A stretch of DNA of 24,526 bases, taken from NCBI GenBank assembly GCA_964560875.1, contig CAZLMW010000117.1, positions 1-24,526 on the forward strand, written 5' to 3'. Below are positions 1-9,000 of the stretch, in pieces; position 1 is the first letter of the stretch; every line of letters starts with the position of its first letter. The notes below the pieces were generated by a model. The model was not told where the DNA came from, searched no databases, and worked only from the letters and a program-made list of their open reading frames with translations. The DNA comes from CAZLMW01 sp964560875. GTDB taxonomy: Bacteria > Myxococcota_A > UBA9042. A program made the translations under genes and the position numbers.

Positions 1-4
1 GCGG

Positions 5-1969
5 CTAGCGTGAAATTCGGGCAGGAAGCCACATGGCGAGCAGGCTGCGCATCCGATCGAAGGTGATCGGCTTGGTCATGAACGCGTCCATGCCGGCGGC
101 GAGACATCGTTGGTGCTCGCCGGGCGTGGCGCTCGCCGTCATCGCGACGATCGGCAGCAGTTTTCCCCTGGGGAGCTCGCGAATCGCGGCCGTGGCGTCG
201 TATCCGTCGGTGCCCGGCATCCGGCAATCCATCAGGACGAGCGTGTATTCGTTTTCCTGCACGGCGTCGATCGCGGCCTGACCGTCGCCGACCACGTCGA
301 CCGTGCACCCGAGCGCTTCGAGCAGCTGCTGGGCGACCATCTGGTTGATGTCGTTGTCTTCGGCGACGAGCACGCGGACGTTGCTGACAGGACTGAGCGG
401 CGCCGGCTCCTTGGTTTCTTCGTCCTTGTCATCGACGCGGCAGGGCAACGTGACCTTGAGCGCGAAGGTTGAGCCCCTGCCCGGTGAGCTCGTTACCGAC
501 ACATCGCCGCCCATCATCGACGCGAGCTGTTGCGCGATCGCGAGGCCGAGGCCGGTGCCGCCGAACTGCCGGGAGGTGCTGTCGTCGGCCTGCACGTAGG
601 GGTCGAAGATGCGCGCGCACTGCTGCTCGGTCAGCCCGATGCCGGTGTCAACAACCGCGATTTGCAGCGCGCAGTGTTCCGAATCGACAGGGTCGCCGTT
701 GAGCACGATCTGCACCGACCCGTCGCGCGGGGTGAACTTGATGGCGTTGTCGACGAAGTTGGTCACGACCTGGCGGATGCGGCTGGCGTCACCGACGACC
801 TGTTTGGCGGTGTCGGCGAGCAGCTTGGTGCTGAGCGTGACACCGGAAGCGAACGCCTTGGGTTGGAACAGGTCGGCCGTCGAGTTCACGAGGGCGATCG
901 GATCAAACGGCGCGTTGACGAGTGCGAGCTTGCCGGCCTCGATCTTGCTGAAGTCCAACACGTCATCGACCACCACCATCATCTGGTCGGTAGACGCGCG
1001 CAACGTCGCGGCCAGCTCGGTCTGGCGGGCGTCCAGCGCGGTGCGTTCCAGCAGGCTGACCATGCCCACCACGCCGTTGAGGGGGGTGCGGATCTCGTGA
1101 GTGACCTGGGCGAGAAAGAGGCTCTTGGCGCGGTTGGCGGCCTCGGCGGCGTCGCGCGCCTGGCGGATGTCCTCTTCCTTCCGCAGGTCTGCGCGGATGT
1201 CGCGGATGACCGCGCCGACACCGAACGGCTTGTCGTTGTCGCCAACCAGCAACGACATCGTCATCGCCACGTCGACCAGCTCGCCGCTGCGGTGTTTGCG
1301 CTGGGTGCGAATGCGACCCACGTGTTCGCCGGCCACCACGCGGCGCACCAGGTCGCTCTGTTCGGCTTGACGAGCCTCGCTGGCAAGCATCGAGATGGGG
1401 TGGCCGATCGATTCGTTGGCGGTCCAGCCAAAAAGACGTTCAGCACCGGGATTCCACTCGGTGATGTTGCCGTCGAGGTCGACGCAAATCATCGCGTCGT
1501 TGCTGGATTGCACGACCTGTGCGAGACGTCGAATGTGGCGCTCAAGGTCGCGACGGACGCTGACATCGCGCACAACGCCCGTGAAATACGTCTCGCCGTT
1601 CGCGTGCCAGGTCGAAAGGCTCAGCTCGATGAAGAAGTGGCTGCCATCACGCCGCATCCCTTCGAACGTTCCAGAAGGTCGCAAGCGGGCGGCAGGTTCG
1701 CCTTTCAACCGGCGGCGCAGCCCCTCTTCGTGCCCCACCCGGTAGATCTCCGGCATCAGGAACGTGAGCTTGCGCCCGATGACCTCGGCCTCCTCGTAGC
1801 CAAACAACTCCTCGGCGGCCGGATTGAACTGCCGAATGCGTCCCGTGGCGTCGATCGTGATCACGCCGTCGGGCACAGCGGCAAGCAGCGCCCGAGCCTG
1901 GGCTTGCATCCATTGCAGCGGTGGGGTCGGCGGTGTCACGTCGTCCGTCATAGCAAATGGGCGTGCCAT
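5..1969 (-). CDS. Soluble PAS-PAS hybrid histidine kinase with receiver domain
   Basis: A cytoplasmic sensor kinase that should autophosphorylate on His and pass the phosphate to its own receiver. Numbered from the ATG at 1969, the order is PAS1 (about 25-138), PAS2 (about 148-260), a short helical linker, HisKA (VTHEIRTPLNG, His291), and HATPase_c. HATPase_c shows an N-box with Asn404/Asn408, DTGIGL near 441-446 and GGTGLGL near 470-476. The receiver has acidic Asp538, phospho-acceptor Asp581 in LMDCRMPGTDG and Lys633. No membrane segment or signal peptide is seen, so the signal is probably intracellular (redox, gas or ligand through PAS), which is inference. The start is uncertain: TTG 1972, ATG 1969 and ATG 1951 are all in frame and none has a clear Shine-Dalgarno. 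It lies downstream of the act-operon terminator and so probably has its own promoter. No separate output regulator is adjacent. Confidence 0.93.
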   Translation of the reverse strand: MARPFAMTDDVTPPTPPLQWMQAQARALLAAVPDGVITIDATGRIRQFNPAAEELFGYEEAEVIGRKLTFLMPEIYRVGHEEGLRRRLKGEPAARLRPSGTFEGMRRDGSHFFIELSLSTWHANGETYFTGVVRDVSVRRDLERHIRRLAQVVQSSNDAMICVDLDGNITEWNPGAERLFGWTANESIGHPISMLASEARQAEQSDLVRRVVAGEHVGRIRTQRKHRSGELVDVAMTMSLLVGDNDKPFGVGAVIRDIRADLRKEEDIRQARDAAEAANRAKSLFLAQVTHEIRTPLNGVVGMVSLLERTALDARQTELAATLRASTDQMMVVVDDVLDFSKIEAGKLALVNAPFDPIALVNSTADLFQPKAFASGVTLSTKLLADTAKQVVGDASRIRQVVTNFVDNAIKFTPRDGSVQIVLNGDPVDSEHCALQIAVVDTGIGLTEQQCARIFDPYVQADDSTSRQFGGTGLGLAIAQQLASMMGGDVSVTSSPGRGSTFALKVTLPCRVDDKDEETKEPAPLSPVSNVRVLVAEDNDINQMVAQQLLEALGCTVDVVGDGQAAIDAVQENEYTLVLMDCRMPGTDGYDATAAIRELPRGKLLPIVAMTASATPGEHQRCLAAGMDAFMTKPITFDRMRSLLAMWLPARISR

Positions 1970-2030
1970 CAATGGCGAGAGCTTCGAATCGGCTTGGGTT
2001 GGTTGCGCGCAGGGTACGCGGGTGCCCGGC

Positions 2031-2067
2031 CAAAAGCGAAACCGCCCCGGGAGCGATCCCGAGGCGG
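2031..2067 (-). terminator. Strong intrinsic terminator of the act operon
   Basis: On the minus strand an 11-bp stem (CCGCCTCGGGA pairing with TCCCGGGGCGG, one G-T wobble) closes a TCGC loop at 2042-2067. It is followed at once by TTTCGCTTTT. It starts about 30 bp after the actF stop codon and separates actF from the histidine kinase. Confidence 0.85.
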
Positions 2068-2096
2068 CTATTGGCGAATTGTTCTCTCGAGAGAGC

Positions 2097-3350
2097 TCAG
2101 CCTTGGAAGCCCTGGGGGCCAGGACCGGACTCGAAGTTGAGGCTCTCTTCCAGGTACGGGTCGTTTTTCGGCAGCAGCGGCGCCTTCTCGAGCATCTTCA
2201 GGACGACGAGGACAAACAGACCGCCAAGCGAGGCCATGGCGCCGATCTCTGTGAGGCCGAAGAACGGGCCGTGAACGTCGGCGTTGGCGTGGTGGGCCGC
2301 GAAGTGCGACGTGGCCGGCATGACCTGCAGGTAGAGGTCGAGCCAGTGACCGACGATGAGCGTGCACGCGACGATGAACAGCACCTTGGGGTTCTGCTTG
2401 TTCTTGACCGGCAGCAGCGTCAGGAAAGGAATCGCCCAGTTCAGCATCGGGTTGAGCAAGAAAAGGACCATCCAACCGCCCTGGTTACGAGCGATGAAGT
2501 AGCCGGTCTCTTCGGGGATGTTGCTGTACCAGATGAGCAGGTACTGGCTGACCCAGATGTATGCCCAGAAGGTCGAAAACGCGAACATCATCTTGCCGAG
2601 GTCGTGCAGGTGCACCTTGGACACGTAGCCGAGGTAGCCCGCGCGCTTCATGCCCAGCACGAAGAGAGTCAAGGTCGACGCCGCCGCGACAAACATGCCG
2701 ATGAACTGGTAGACGCCGAACATGGTCGAAAACCAGTGGGGTTCGAGGCTCATCAGCCATTCGAGCGACGAGAACGTCACGCTCAGGCCGTAGAAGACCA
2801 GGAAGAGGGCACCGAGGCGGACGCAGGTGGTGGTGCGGTCGTCCTTGCCGTCGGCGTCTTGCTTGAGGGACTGTGCGCGCATCGCCATCGTGAAGCCGAT
2901 CCAGCCGAGGAAGACGACGAACGTGATGATGTAGAACGACGTCGGGTTGAGCAGCGCCGATTTGTGCTGCAGTAAGTGATCGTTGGCGACGATGTTGGGG
3001 TGGCTCCACTCGTACAGGTCGTGCATGCCGAACACGCCGATGACCAGGAACGTCAGCAAGCCGATCGGCAGGTACGTCGTCATCGCCTCGGTGATGCGCT
3101 TGATGACCGGCCACCAGCCGGCGTTGGTGACGTAGTACAGCGCCATGATGACGCCCGCGCCCAGCGCCACGCCGGTGGCGTAGTGGCTGGCGAGCAGCAT
3201 GTTGGACCAGCCGCGCCACGGCGCCGAGATGATCCCGTAAGCGAGCAATGCGCTGCCCACAACCAGCGCACCGATCGCGCCCATGACGGCGCTCTTCGGA
3301 GCCTGGAAGGAGGTGTCGGCCGGAGCTTGGACGATATGATGGCTACCCAT
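2097..3350 (-). CDS. actF: Alternative complex III membrane subunit ActF
   Basis: A polytopic inner-membrane subunit of alternative complex III (417 aa), a diverged partner of ActC in the NrfD/PsrC superfamily that takes part in quinol oxidation or membrane anchoring. The sequence is mostly hydrophobic, with about ten predicted helices and ActF-like stretches such as SSLEWLMSLEPHWFSTMFG and FSTFWAYIWVSQYLLIWY. The C-terminus is a short hydrophilic tail. The start at ATG 3350 is supported by AAGGAG at 3360-3365, just inside the gap after the actE stop (15 bp). It is the last gene of the operon: the intrinsic terminator follows, and no actG is seen. Confidence 0.93.
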   Translation of the reverse strand: MGSHHIVQAPADTSFQAPKSAVMGAIGALVVGSALLAYGIISAPWRGWSNMLLASHYATGVALGAGVIMALYYVTNAGWWPVIKRITEAMTTYLPIGLLTFLVIGVFGMHDLYEWSHPNIVANDHLLQHKSALLNPTSFYIITFVVFLGWIGFTMAMRAQSLKQDADGKDDRTTTCVRLGALFLVFYGLSVTFSSLEWLMSLEPHWFSTMFGVYQFIGMFVAAASTLTLFVLGMKRAGYLGYVSKVHLHDLGKMMFAFSTFWAYIWVSQYLLIWYSNIPEETGYFIARNQGGWMVLFLLNPMLNWAIPFLTLLPVKNKQNPKVLFIVACTLIVGHWLDLYLQVMPATSHFAAHHANADVHGPFFGLTEIGAMASLGGLFVLVVLKMLEKAPLLPKNDPYLEESLNFESGPGPQGFQG

Positions 3351-3365
3351 GTTCGAGTACTCCTT

Positions 3366-3974
3366 TTACCGGCCACCACGTGCGGCTTTTTGGAGCTCGC
3401 GCACGTAGAGGATGATCTTCCAGCGGTCGTCTTGGCTGATCTGGCTAGCGTAGCTGCCCATCATGCCGCGGCCGTAGCTGATGATGTGGAAGATGTGGCC
3501 GTCCTTGTATTCGGTGGGACCGCCGGCGTGGATCGGGAAGCCGGGCATGCCGCGTTGGCTCACCGGTCCGTCACCCTTGCCTTCAACGCCGTGACACGGC
3601 ACGCAGAAGGTCGTGTATCCCCACTTGCCGCGCGCGACGTCTTCCGCTTTGGGCTTGGCCCGGTATTTCTTGGGCATGAAGGGGTTTTGCAGCTCTTCGC
3701 CGGCCTGCTTCGCCTCTTCCTTGTGGCCCTTGTAGTGCAGCGGCGTGAAGCCGCGCGGGATCGTGCCTTCGGGCGGGGTCTGCAGCGTGCGACCGCCGGG
3801 GAGGAACTCGCTCTCCGCCTGCGATTCGGCGGCTGACGAGAACACCATGTGGTTGATCCACGGGGCGATCTGGTAGTTGGGCTGATCCTGCACGTGGCAG
3901 CCGGTCGTGAGCGACCCGACAGCGAGCAGAGGCAGCAACGTCATTCGCCACGGCATCATCGAGGACAACTTCAT
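3366..3974 (-). CDS. actE: Alternative complex III monoheme cytochrome c subunit ActE
   Basis: A periplasmic, probably lipid-anchored monoheme cytochrome c of alternative complex III (202 aa). The N-terminus has a hydrophobic signal segment ending SLTTGC, with Cys26 as the likely lipidation site; the lipobox is not canonical. A single c-type heme motif CVPCH lies at 124-128 and a Met-rich GRGMMGSY near 168-175 could give the distal axial Met. It should accept electrons from the Fe-S/pentaheme wire and pass them to a soluble cytochrome or oxidase. The ATG overlaps the actD stop by one base (TAATG), which suggests translational coupling. Confidence 0.92.
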   Translation of the reverse strand: MKLSSMMPWRMTLLPLLAVGSLTTGCHVQDQPNYQIAPWINHMVFSSAAESQAESEFLPGGRTLQTPPEGTIPRGFTPLHYKGHKEEAKQAGEELQNPFMPKKYRAKPKAEDVARGKWGYTTFCVPCHGVEGKGDGPVSQRGMPGFPIHAGGPTEYKDGHIFHIISYGRGMMGSYASQISQDDRWKIILYVRELQKAARGGR

Positions 3975-4582
3975 TAGCGGCGACCCTCCACCGTGTAAAT
4001 CTCCGACGCGCCGTGCTGGTTGAAGATTTCGCGCGCGGCGTCTTCGTTCCAGCTGTCGGCTTCGGGATCGAGCACCAGCGCGAACCGGTCATCGGTCACG
4101 CCGTCGAGCAGCAGTTTGGGCTTCTTGCCCGGGTAGAGCGCCCGGTAGACCAGGAATGTGAGCACCGTCAGATGGCCGCAGCAGAGCACCGTCAGCTCGA
4201 AGAAGACGGGCACGAACGCGGGCCAGGGCAGGAACGGCTTGCCGCCGATGACGATTGGCCAGCCTTTCCAGATCGGCACCATCTCGAAGTCGACGTACTG
4301 GGTGTGCACCTGCAGCGAGAACGCCAGGAACAGGCCGAAGCACGCCCAGCCAAAGGCCGCATACGTCAGCCACGAGCGCTTGATGCCCTGAGCGACGTCG
4401 AGATTGTGAACCGGGTACGGCGTGAACGCGTCGTGGATCGGCAGGCCGCCCTCGCGCGCCGCTTGCGTGACCGAGAGGATCTGCGCTTCCTCGGTGAAGA
4501 TGCCGACGAAGAACTCCTTGACGGCGCTCGCCGGCGCTTCGACCTCGGCCTTGAGCGCGTCGTAACGGGATACCTCAGACAT
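3974..4582 (-). CDS. actD: Alternative complex III subunit ActD (DUF3341)
   Basis: A small membrane subunit of alternative complex III (202 aa from this start). It has an N-terminal soluble segment, two transmembrane helices (roughly 70-95 and 120-150, the second containing ELTVLCCGHLTVLTFLVY), and a C-terminal DUF3341-type domain ending in RFALVLDPEAD and an acidic tail. Two ATGs are in frame. The one at 4588 directly abuts AAGGAGG, leaving no spacer. The one at 4582 sits 6 nt after it and is preferred (MSEVSRYDAL). With that start the gene overlaps the end of actC by 8 bases. Its position between actC and actE is the standard ACIII order. Confidence 0.92.
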   Translation of the reverse strand: MSEVSRYDALKAEVEAPASAVKEFFVGIFTEEAQILSVTQAAREGGLPIHDAFTPYPVHNLDVAQGIKRSWLTYAAFGWACFGLFLAFSLQVHTQYVDFEMVPIWKGWPIVIGGKPFLPWPAFVPVFFELTVLCCGHLTVLTFLVYRALYPGKKPKLLLDGVTDDRFALVLDPEADSWNEDAAREIFNQHGASEIYTVEGRR

Positions 4583-6020
4583 GGACATCCTCCTTGGCCG
4601 CCGGCTGCGGCACCAGGCCGTCGACGCTACCCGCTGCGGGGGCGTCCTCGATGTGCGCGTGCGGCTGGGCGTAGGACGAGACGAGCTTCACTTCGGCGAT
4701 CGAGACGGTGGGCAGCGTCCGCACGAAGAGGAAGTAGGCTGTAAAGAAGAACCCTAACGTGCCCACAAACTCGGCATATTCGACCCAGGTTGGGTCGTAC
4801 TGGGTCCAGCTGCTGGGCAGGTAGTCGCGGTGCAGCGACGTCACGATGATGACGAAGCGCTCAAACCACATGCCGATGTTGACGAAGATGCTCATGATGA
4901 AGACGAGCTTCACGTTGCGGCGGGCGGCCCGGAACCAGAAGATCTGCGGCGACAGGACGTTGCAGGTGAACATCGTCCAGTAGGCCCATGCGTAGGGACC
5001 CTGGGCGCGCGTGCTGACGAAGACAAAGCCCTCGTAGTTGCTGCCCGAGTACCAGGCCATCAGGAACTCGGTGGAGTAGGCGAGACCGACCAACATGCCG
5101 GTGGTGAGCACGATCTTGGCCATGTTGTCGATGTGGTCGATCGAGATGATGTGCTCGAGTTTCTGCGTCGTTCGCGCGATGCAGAGCAGGGTCAACACCA
5201 TCGCAAAGCCCGAGAAGAGCGCGCCTGCGACGAAGTAGGGCGGGAAGATCGTCGTGTGCCAACCGGGGATAACCGAGGTCGCGAAGTCCATCGAGACGAT
5301 GGTGTGAACCGAGAGAACCAGCGGCGCGGCGAGACCGGCGAGGACCATGTAGACGACTTCGTAGTGCGCCCAGTCCTTGTTGGAGCCACTCCAGCCGAAG
5401 CTCAGGATGCCGTAGATGGTCTTCTTGACGCGGCTGTTGACGCGGTCGCGGAAGGTGGCGATGTCCGGGATGATGCCGACGTACCAGAACACGCAGGAGA
5501 TGCTGAAGTAGGTCGAGATCGCGAAGACGTCCCACATCAGCGGCGAGCGGAAGTTGACCCACAGCGGGCCGCGCATGTTCGGGATCGGAGCGACCCACCA
5601 CCAACCGAACCACGGCCGGCCCATATGGATGAAGGGGTAGGTGGCGGCGCAGATGACCGCGAGGATCGTCATCGCCTCTGCGGAGCGGTTGATGGACGTA
5701 CGCCAACGCTGCCGGAAGAGGTAGAGAATCGCCGAGATGGCGGTGCCTGCGTGACCGATGCCGACCCACCAAACGAAGTTGGTGATGTCAAAGCCCCAGC
5801 CGACGGTCTTGTTCAGACCCCAGGTGCCGATGCCGACATAGAACTGGATGGCGAGCGCGACGAGGCCCCACGCGAGCGCAGCTGCCGAGATCAGGAAGCC
5901 AGCCCACCACAGCGGGTGCGGCTTGACCTCCATCGAATGCACGATGTCATCGGTGATCTTGGCGAGCTTGGGGTTGCCCTTGATCAGCGGATAACGAAGT
6001 CGTGAAAGGGGAGCGGACAT
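4575..6020 (-). CDS. actC: Alternative complex III quinol-binding membrane subunit ActC (NrfD family)
   Basis: A large integral membrane subunit of the NrfD/PsrC family (481 aa), expected to hold the quinol-oxidising site next to the ActB iron-sulfur wire. About ten transmembrane helices are visible. Family-typical stretches include WWVGIGHAGTAISAIL, IHMGRPWFGWW, TTIFPPYFVAGALFSGFAMV and MWFERFVIIVTSLHRD. The N-terminal region before the first helix is short and polar, and the C-terminal 40 residues are hydrophilic and proline/alanine-rich. ATG 6020 is preceded by AAGGAGG about 8 nt upstream, which lies inside the last codons of actB. The two genes are separated by 3 bp and are clearly co-translated. 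Confidence 0.95.
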   Translation of the reverse strand: MSAPLSRLRYPLIKGNPKLAKITDDIVHSMEVKPHPLWWAGFLISAAALAWGLVALAIQFYVGIGTWGLNKTVGWGFDITNFVWWVGIGHAGTAISAILYLFRQRWRTSINRSAEAMTILAVICAATYPFIHMGRPWFGWWWVAPIPNMRGPLWVNFRSPLMWDVFAISTYFSISCVFWYVGIIPDIATFRDRVNSRVKKTIYGILSFGWSGSNKDWAHYEVVYMVLAGLAAPLVLSVHTIVSMDFATSVIPGWHTTIFPPYFVAGALFSGFAMVLTLLCIARTTQKLEHIISIDHIDNMAKIVLTTGMLVGLAYSTEFLMAWYSGSNYEGFVFVSTRAQGPYAWAYWTMFTCNVLSPQIFWFRAARRNVKLVFIMSIFVNIGMWFERFVIIVTSLHRDYLPSSWTQYDPTWVEYAEFVGTLGFFFTAYFLFVRTLPTVSIAEVKLVSSYAQPHAHIEDAPAAGSVDGLVPQPAAKEDVHV

Positions 6021-6023
6021 TCT

Positions 6024-9000
6024 CTATCCCTCCTTCTTTTCGCCGTGACCGGCGGGTGCTTTGGGTTTGGCGGCGGCGGGTGGCGCGGCTTCATCCCGGT
6101 TGCGGACCTTGACGAGGTAGCCGATGGACGGGCGCGTGCCGATCTCTTCGACCAGGCGGTAACGACGCGGGTCGTCCCACTTCTTGCGAACAGCTGACTT
6201 CTTGTCGTTGACGTTGCCAAAAGTGATGGCCTGCGTCGGACACGACTGCGAGCAAGCGGACTGCACGAGGCCGTCCCAGATGCGCTCCTTGCCGGCTCGA
6301 ATCGCGTCGGACTTGCCGCCCTGGATGCGCTGAACGCACATCGAGCACTTTTCCATCACACCGCGGCTGCGCTTGACGATGTCGGGGTTGAGGGCGAGGC
6401 GAACCATGTCGGCGTCGCGCTTGCCGTACATCTCGGTGTCTTCGGGGTAGTTGAACCAGTTGAAGCGGCGCACCTTGTACGGGCAGTTGTTGGCGCAGTA
6501 GCGGGTGCCGATGCAGCGGTTGTAGGCCATCGCGTTGAGGCCTTCGGACGTGTGCACCGTCGCGAGCACCGGGCAGACGTTTTCGCACGGCGCGTTTTCG
6601 CAGTGCTGGCACATCACCGGCTGGAAGATCACGTCCGGGTTGTCGGCGATCGCGAGCAGGTCGGGCTGCGTCGGGTCCCAATCGTAGCCACCTTCGGGCG
6701 GCTGGTTTTCGGCCTTCTCGGCGTAGTAGCGGTCGATGCGCAGCCAGTGCATGTCGCGGTAGGTCGCGACCTCGGTCTTGCCGACCATGGGCACGTTGTT
6801 CTCGAGCGAACACGACACCACGCACGCGCCACAGCCGGTGCACGCGTTGGGGTCGATGACCATGTGCCACTTGTAGTCCTTGCTGTAGTCGTGGCGGTCG
6901 CCCCAAACGGACTTGCCTTCGATCGGGGTGGCTTCGACCGAGGGCTTGTCTTGCTTGTTGTCGCGGCGCAGGGCCTTGTGCAGCGTGATGTTGCCGGCGG
7001 CCTGGTCCTTCTGCCACGCGGCAAGGGTCGTTTCGCGGACGATGTCGCGGTGTTCGGCGCTGGGGTGCAGCTGCAGGAACGCGAGCTTCTCGGACGCGCC
7101 GGCCTTGCTGACATCGGCCTTGCCGGACGTGGAGGCGGGCCAGGCGTCCTGACCGACACCGTTGCCGATGCGACCGACCTTGGTGCGTCCGTAACCGAGC
7201 GCGACCGCGACGGCGCCGTCAGGCAGACCGGGGCTGAGCACAACCGGCAGGTCCAGCGACGCGCCGCCGGCCTTGACCGCGACGTGATCGCCGTTGGCAA
7301 CGCCGAGCGCCTGGGCGGTCTTGGGCGAGATGCATGCGTAGTTGTCCCACGCGACGCGCGAAAGCGAACCGGGCAGCTCGTGCAGAAACGGGTTGTTGCT
7401 GCCGTCGGGGCCAACGCCGTTCTTGGTGTACAGCACCAGCTCGTACTTGCCGGCTCCGGTCTTGGCGGCGGCACCAGCGACGGCTTTCGCGGCGCCATCG
7501 GCGTTCCAGGAGGCGGCCGTTGGCGCGGTGATCTTCTTTTCGACGCGTTTTTGGGTGCGCGCGGGCTCGGGCTTGAGCGCAGCGGTCGCCTTGGCGATGG
7601 CCTCTTCGAGCGCGCTCCGCTCTTTCCTCTGCTTGCGGCCGGTCAGCGTCTCGAGCTTGGCCTTGTCGCCCGCGATCGCGTCGGACTGCTTCTTCCAGGC
7701 GTCCCACTCGGCGTTGGCGGTCTCGACCTCGACCTCGCCGAAGGTACCGGCCTGCACGGTCGCCGAACCGTCGTGAACGGCCTTGTCCCAGAACTTGAGA
7801 AAGCCTCCGTCTTGCGACTTGGCCCGCGGGAACACGGCCTTGTTCCAGGTCTCTTGCACGTGAACGCGCATCGGGCTGCCGATTCCGGCCAGGCCGAGCA
7901 GCGTCTCTTCCCACTGCTTGTTGTCGAACATCGGCCGGACGAGCGGCTGGCGGATCGACACCGTGCCCGGAACGTGCTCCGCGTCGCCCCACGACTCGAG
8001 GAAGTGGGTGGTCGCGCCGATCATCTTGGCGACGCTGGCGGTCTCATCTTTGCGCTGCGACAGGGCGATGGACACCTTGGCTTTGCCGATGGCGGCGGCC
8101 CACTTCTTGCCGTCGGCGCTGGCGTACGCGGGGTTGACGTCGGCGAGGATGAGGCCGGTCACGCCGCCCGACTGGACGTCCGCGAGGAGCTTGGCCACGG
8201 CCGCGTCGTCCTGACGTCTGCCGCCAAAGGGGTTGGTGATATCGAGCGTTTTGCCGTAGTTGCCGAGCGCTTCGTTGATGGCGTTGACCGCGGCCTGGAC
8301 GGCGACGTCCGTACTATCGGAGACGACGAGCGACTTGCCCTTGTTGGCCTGCAGGAGCTTGGCGATCGCGGTGACGTGCGCGGCGTTCTTGCCGGCGTTG
8401 CCCGTGACCTTGACCTTGTCGCCGGCGACGGCCGCCGCGAGGGCGAAGATCATGCCGCGCTGTTCGGACGGCAGGATCTTGATGCGCTTGTCGGCGCTCG
8501 CGCCGGTCGACGACAGCCGGGTTTCGATCTGCCAGTGGGTGCTCATCGACTTCTTGGACGCGTCGATGCGGCGGTTCTTCGACCATTGCGCGGCGAATCG
8601 AACGGGCGCGATCCACGACCCGAGGAAGTCGGCCCCGAAGGCGACGATCGCGTCGGCCTTGCTGAAGTCGTAGTTGGGGATGGCGCTGTTGCCGTGTGTG
8701 GCCGCGTGGGCCGCGGTGATCGCGCCCGAGCTGACCGGCTCGAAGACCACGTGGCGCGCGCCCTTGTACTTGGCGGTGAACGCGTCGATCGCGGCGAGCG
8801 TGCCGGGACCGCTGACCGGGCGGGTGACGACCGCGAGACCGGCGCCGTTGCCGTCGTACGCCTTGAGCGCAACCGCGGCGGATTTCAGGAACTCGCCGAA
8901 CGCGACAGCTTTGCCGCCGACCTCGGATTTCTTGATGCGATCGCCGTCGTACAGGTCGATGACACTGCCCTGGCCGCGCGCGCACACGCCGCCTTCGTTG

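Noticed and set aside
2084..2093. Palindrome CTCTCGAGAG beside the actF stop codon
   Set aside because: A 10-bp perfect palindrome, but no T-tract follows and the true terminator is just downstream. Probably chance.
530..2140. Open frame of 536 codons on the plus strand opposite the histidine kinase
   Set aside because: It is antisense to a clear PAS/HisKA/HATPase/REC gene and has His/Val/Asp-rich composition typical of the complement of GC-rich coding DNA. No domain is recognisable.
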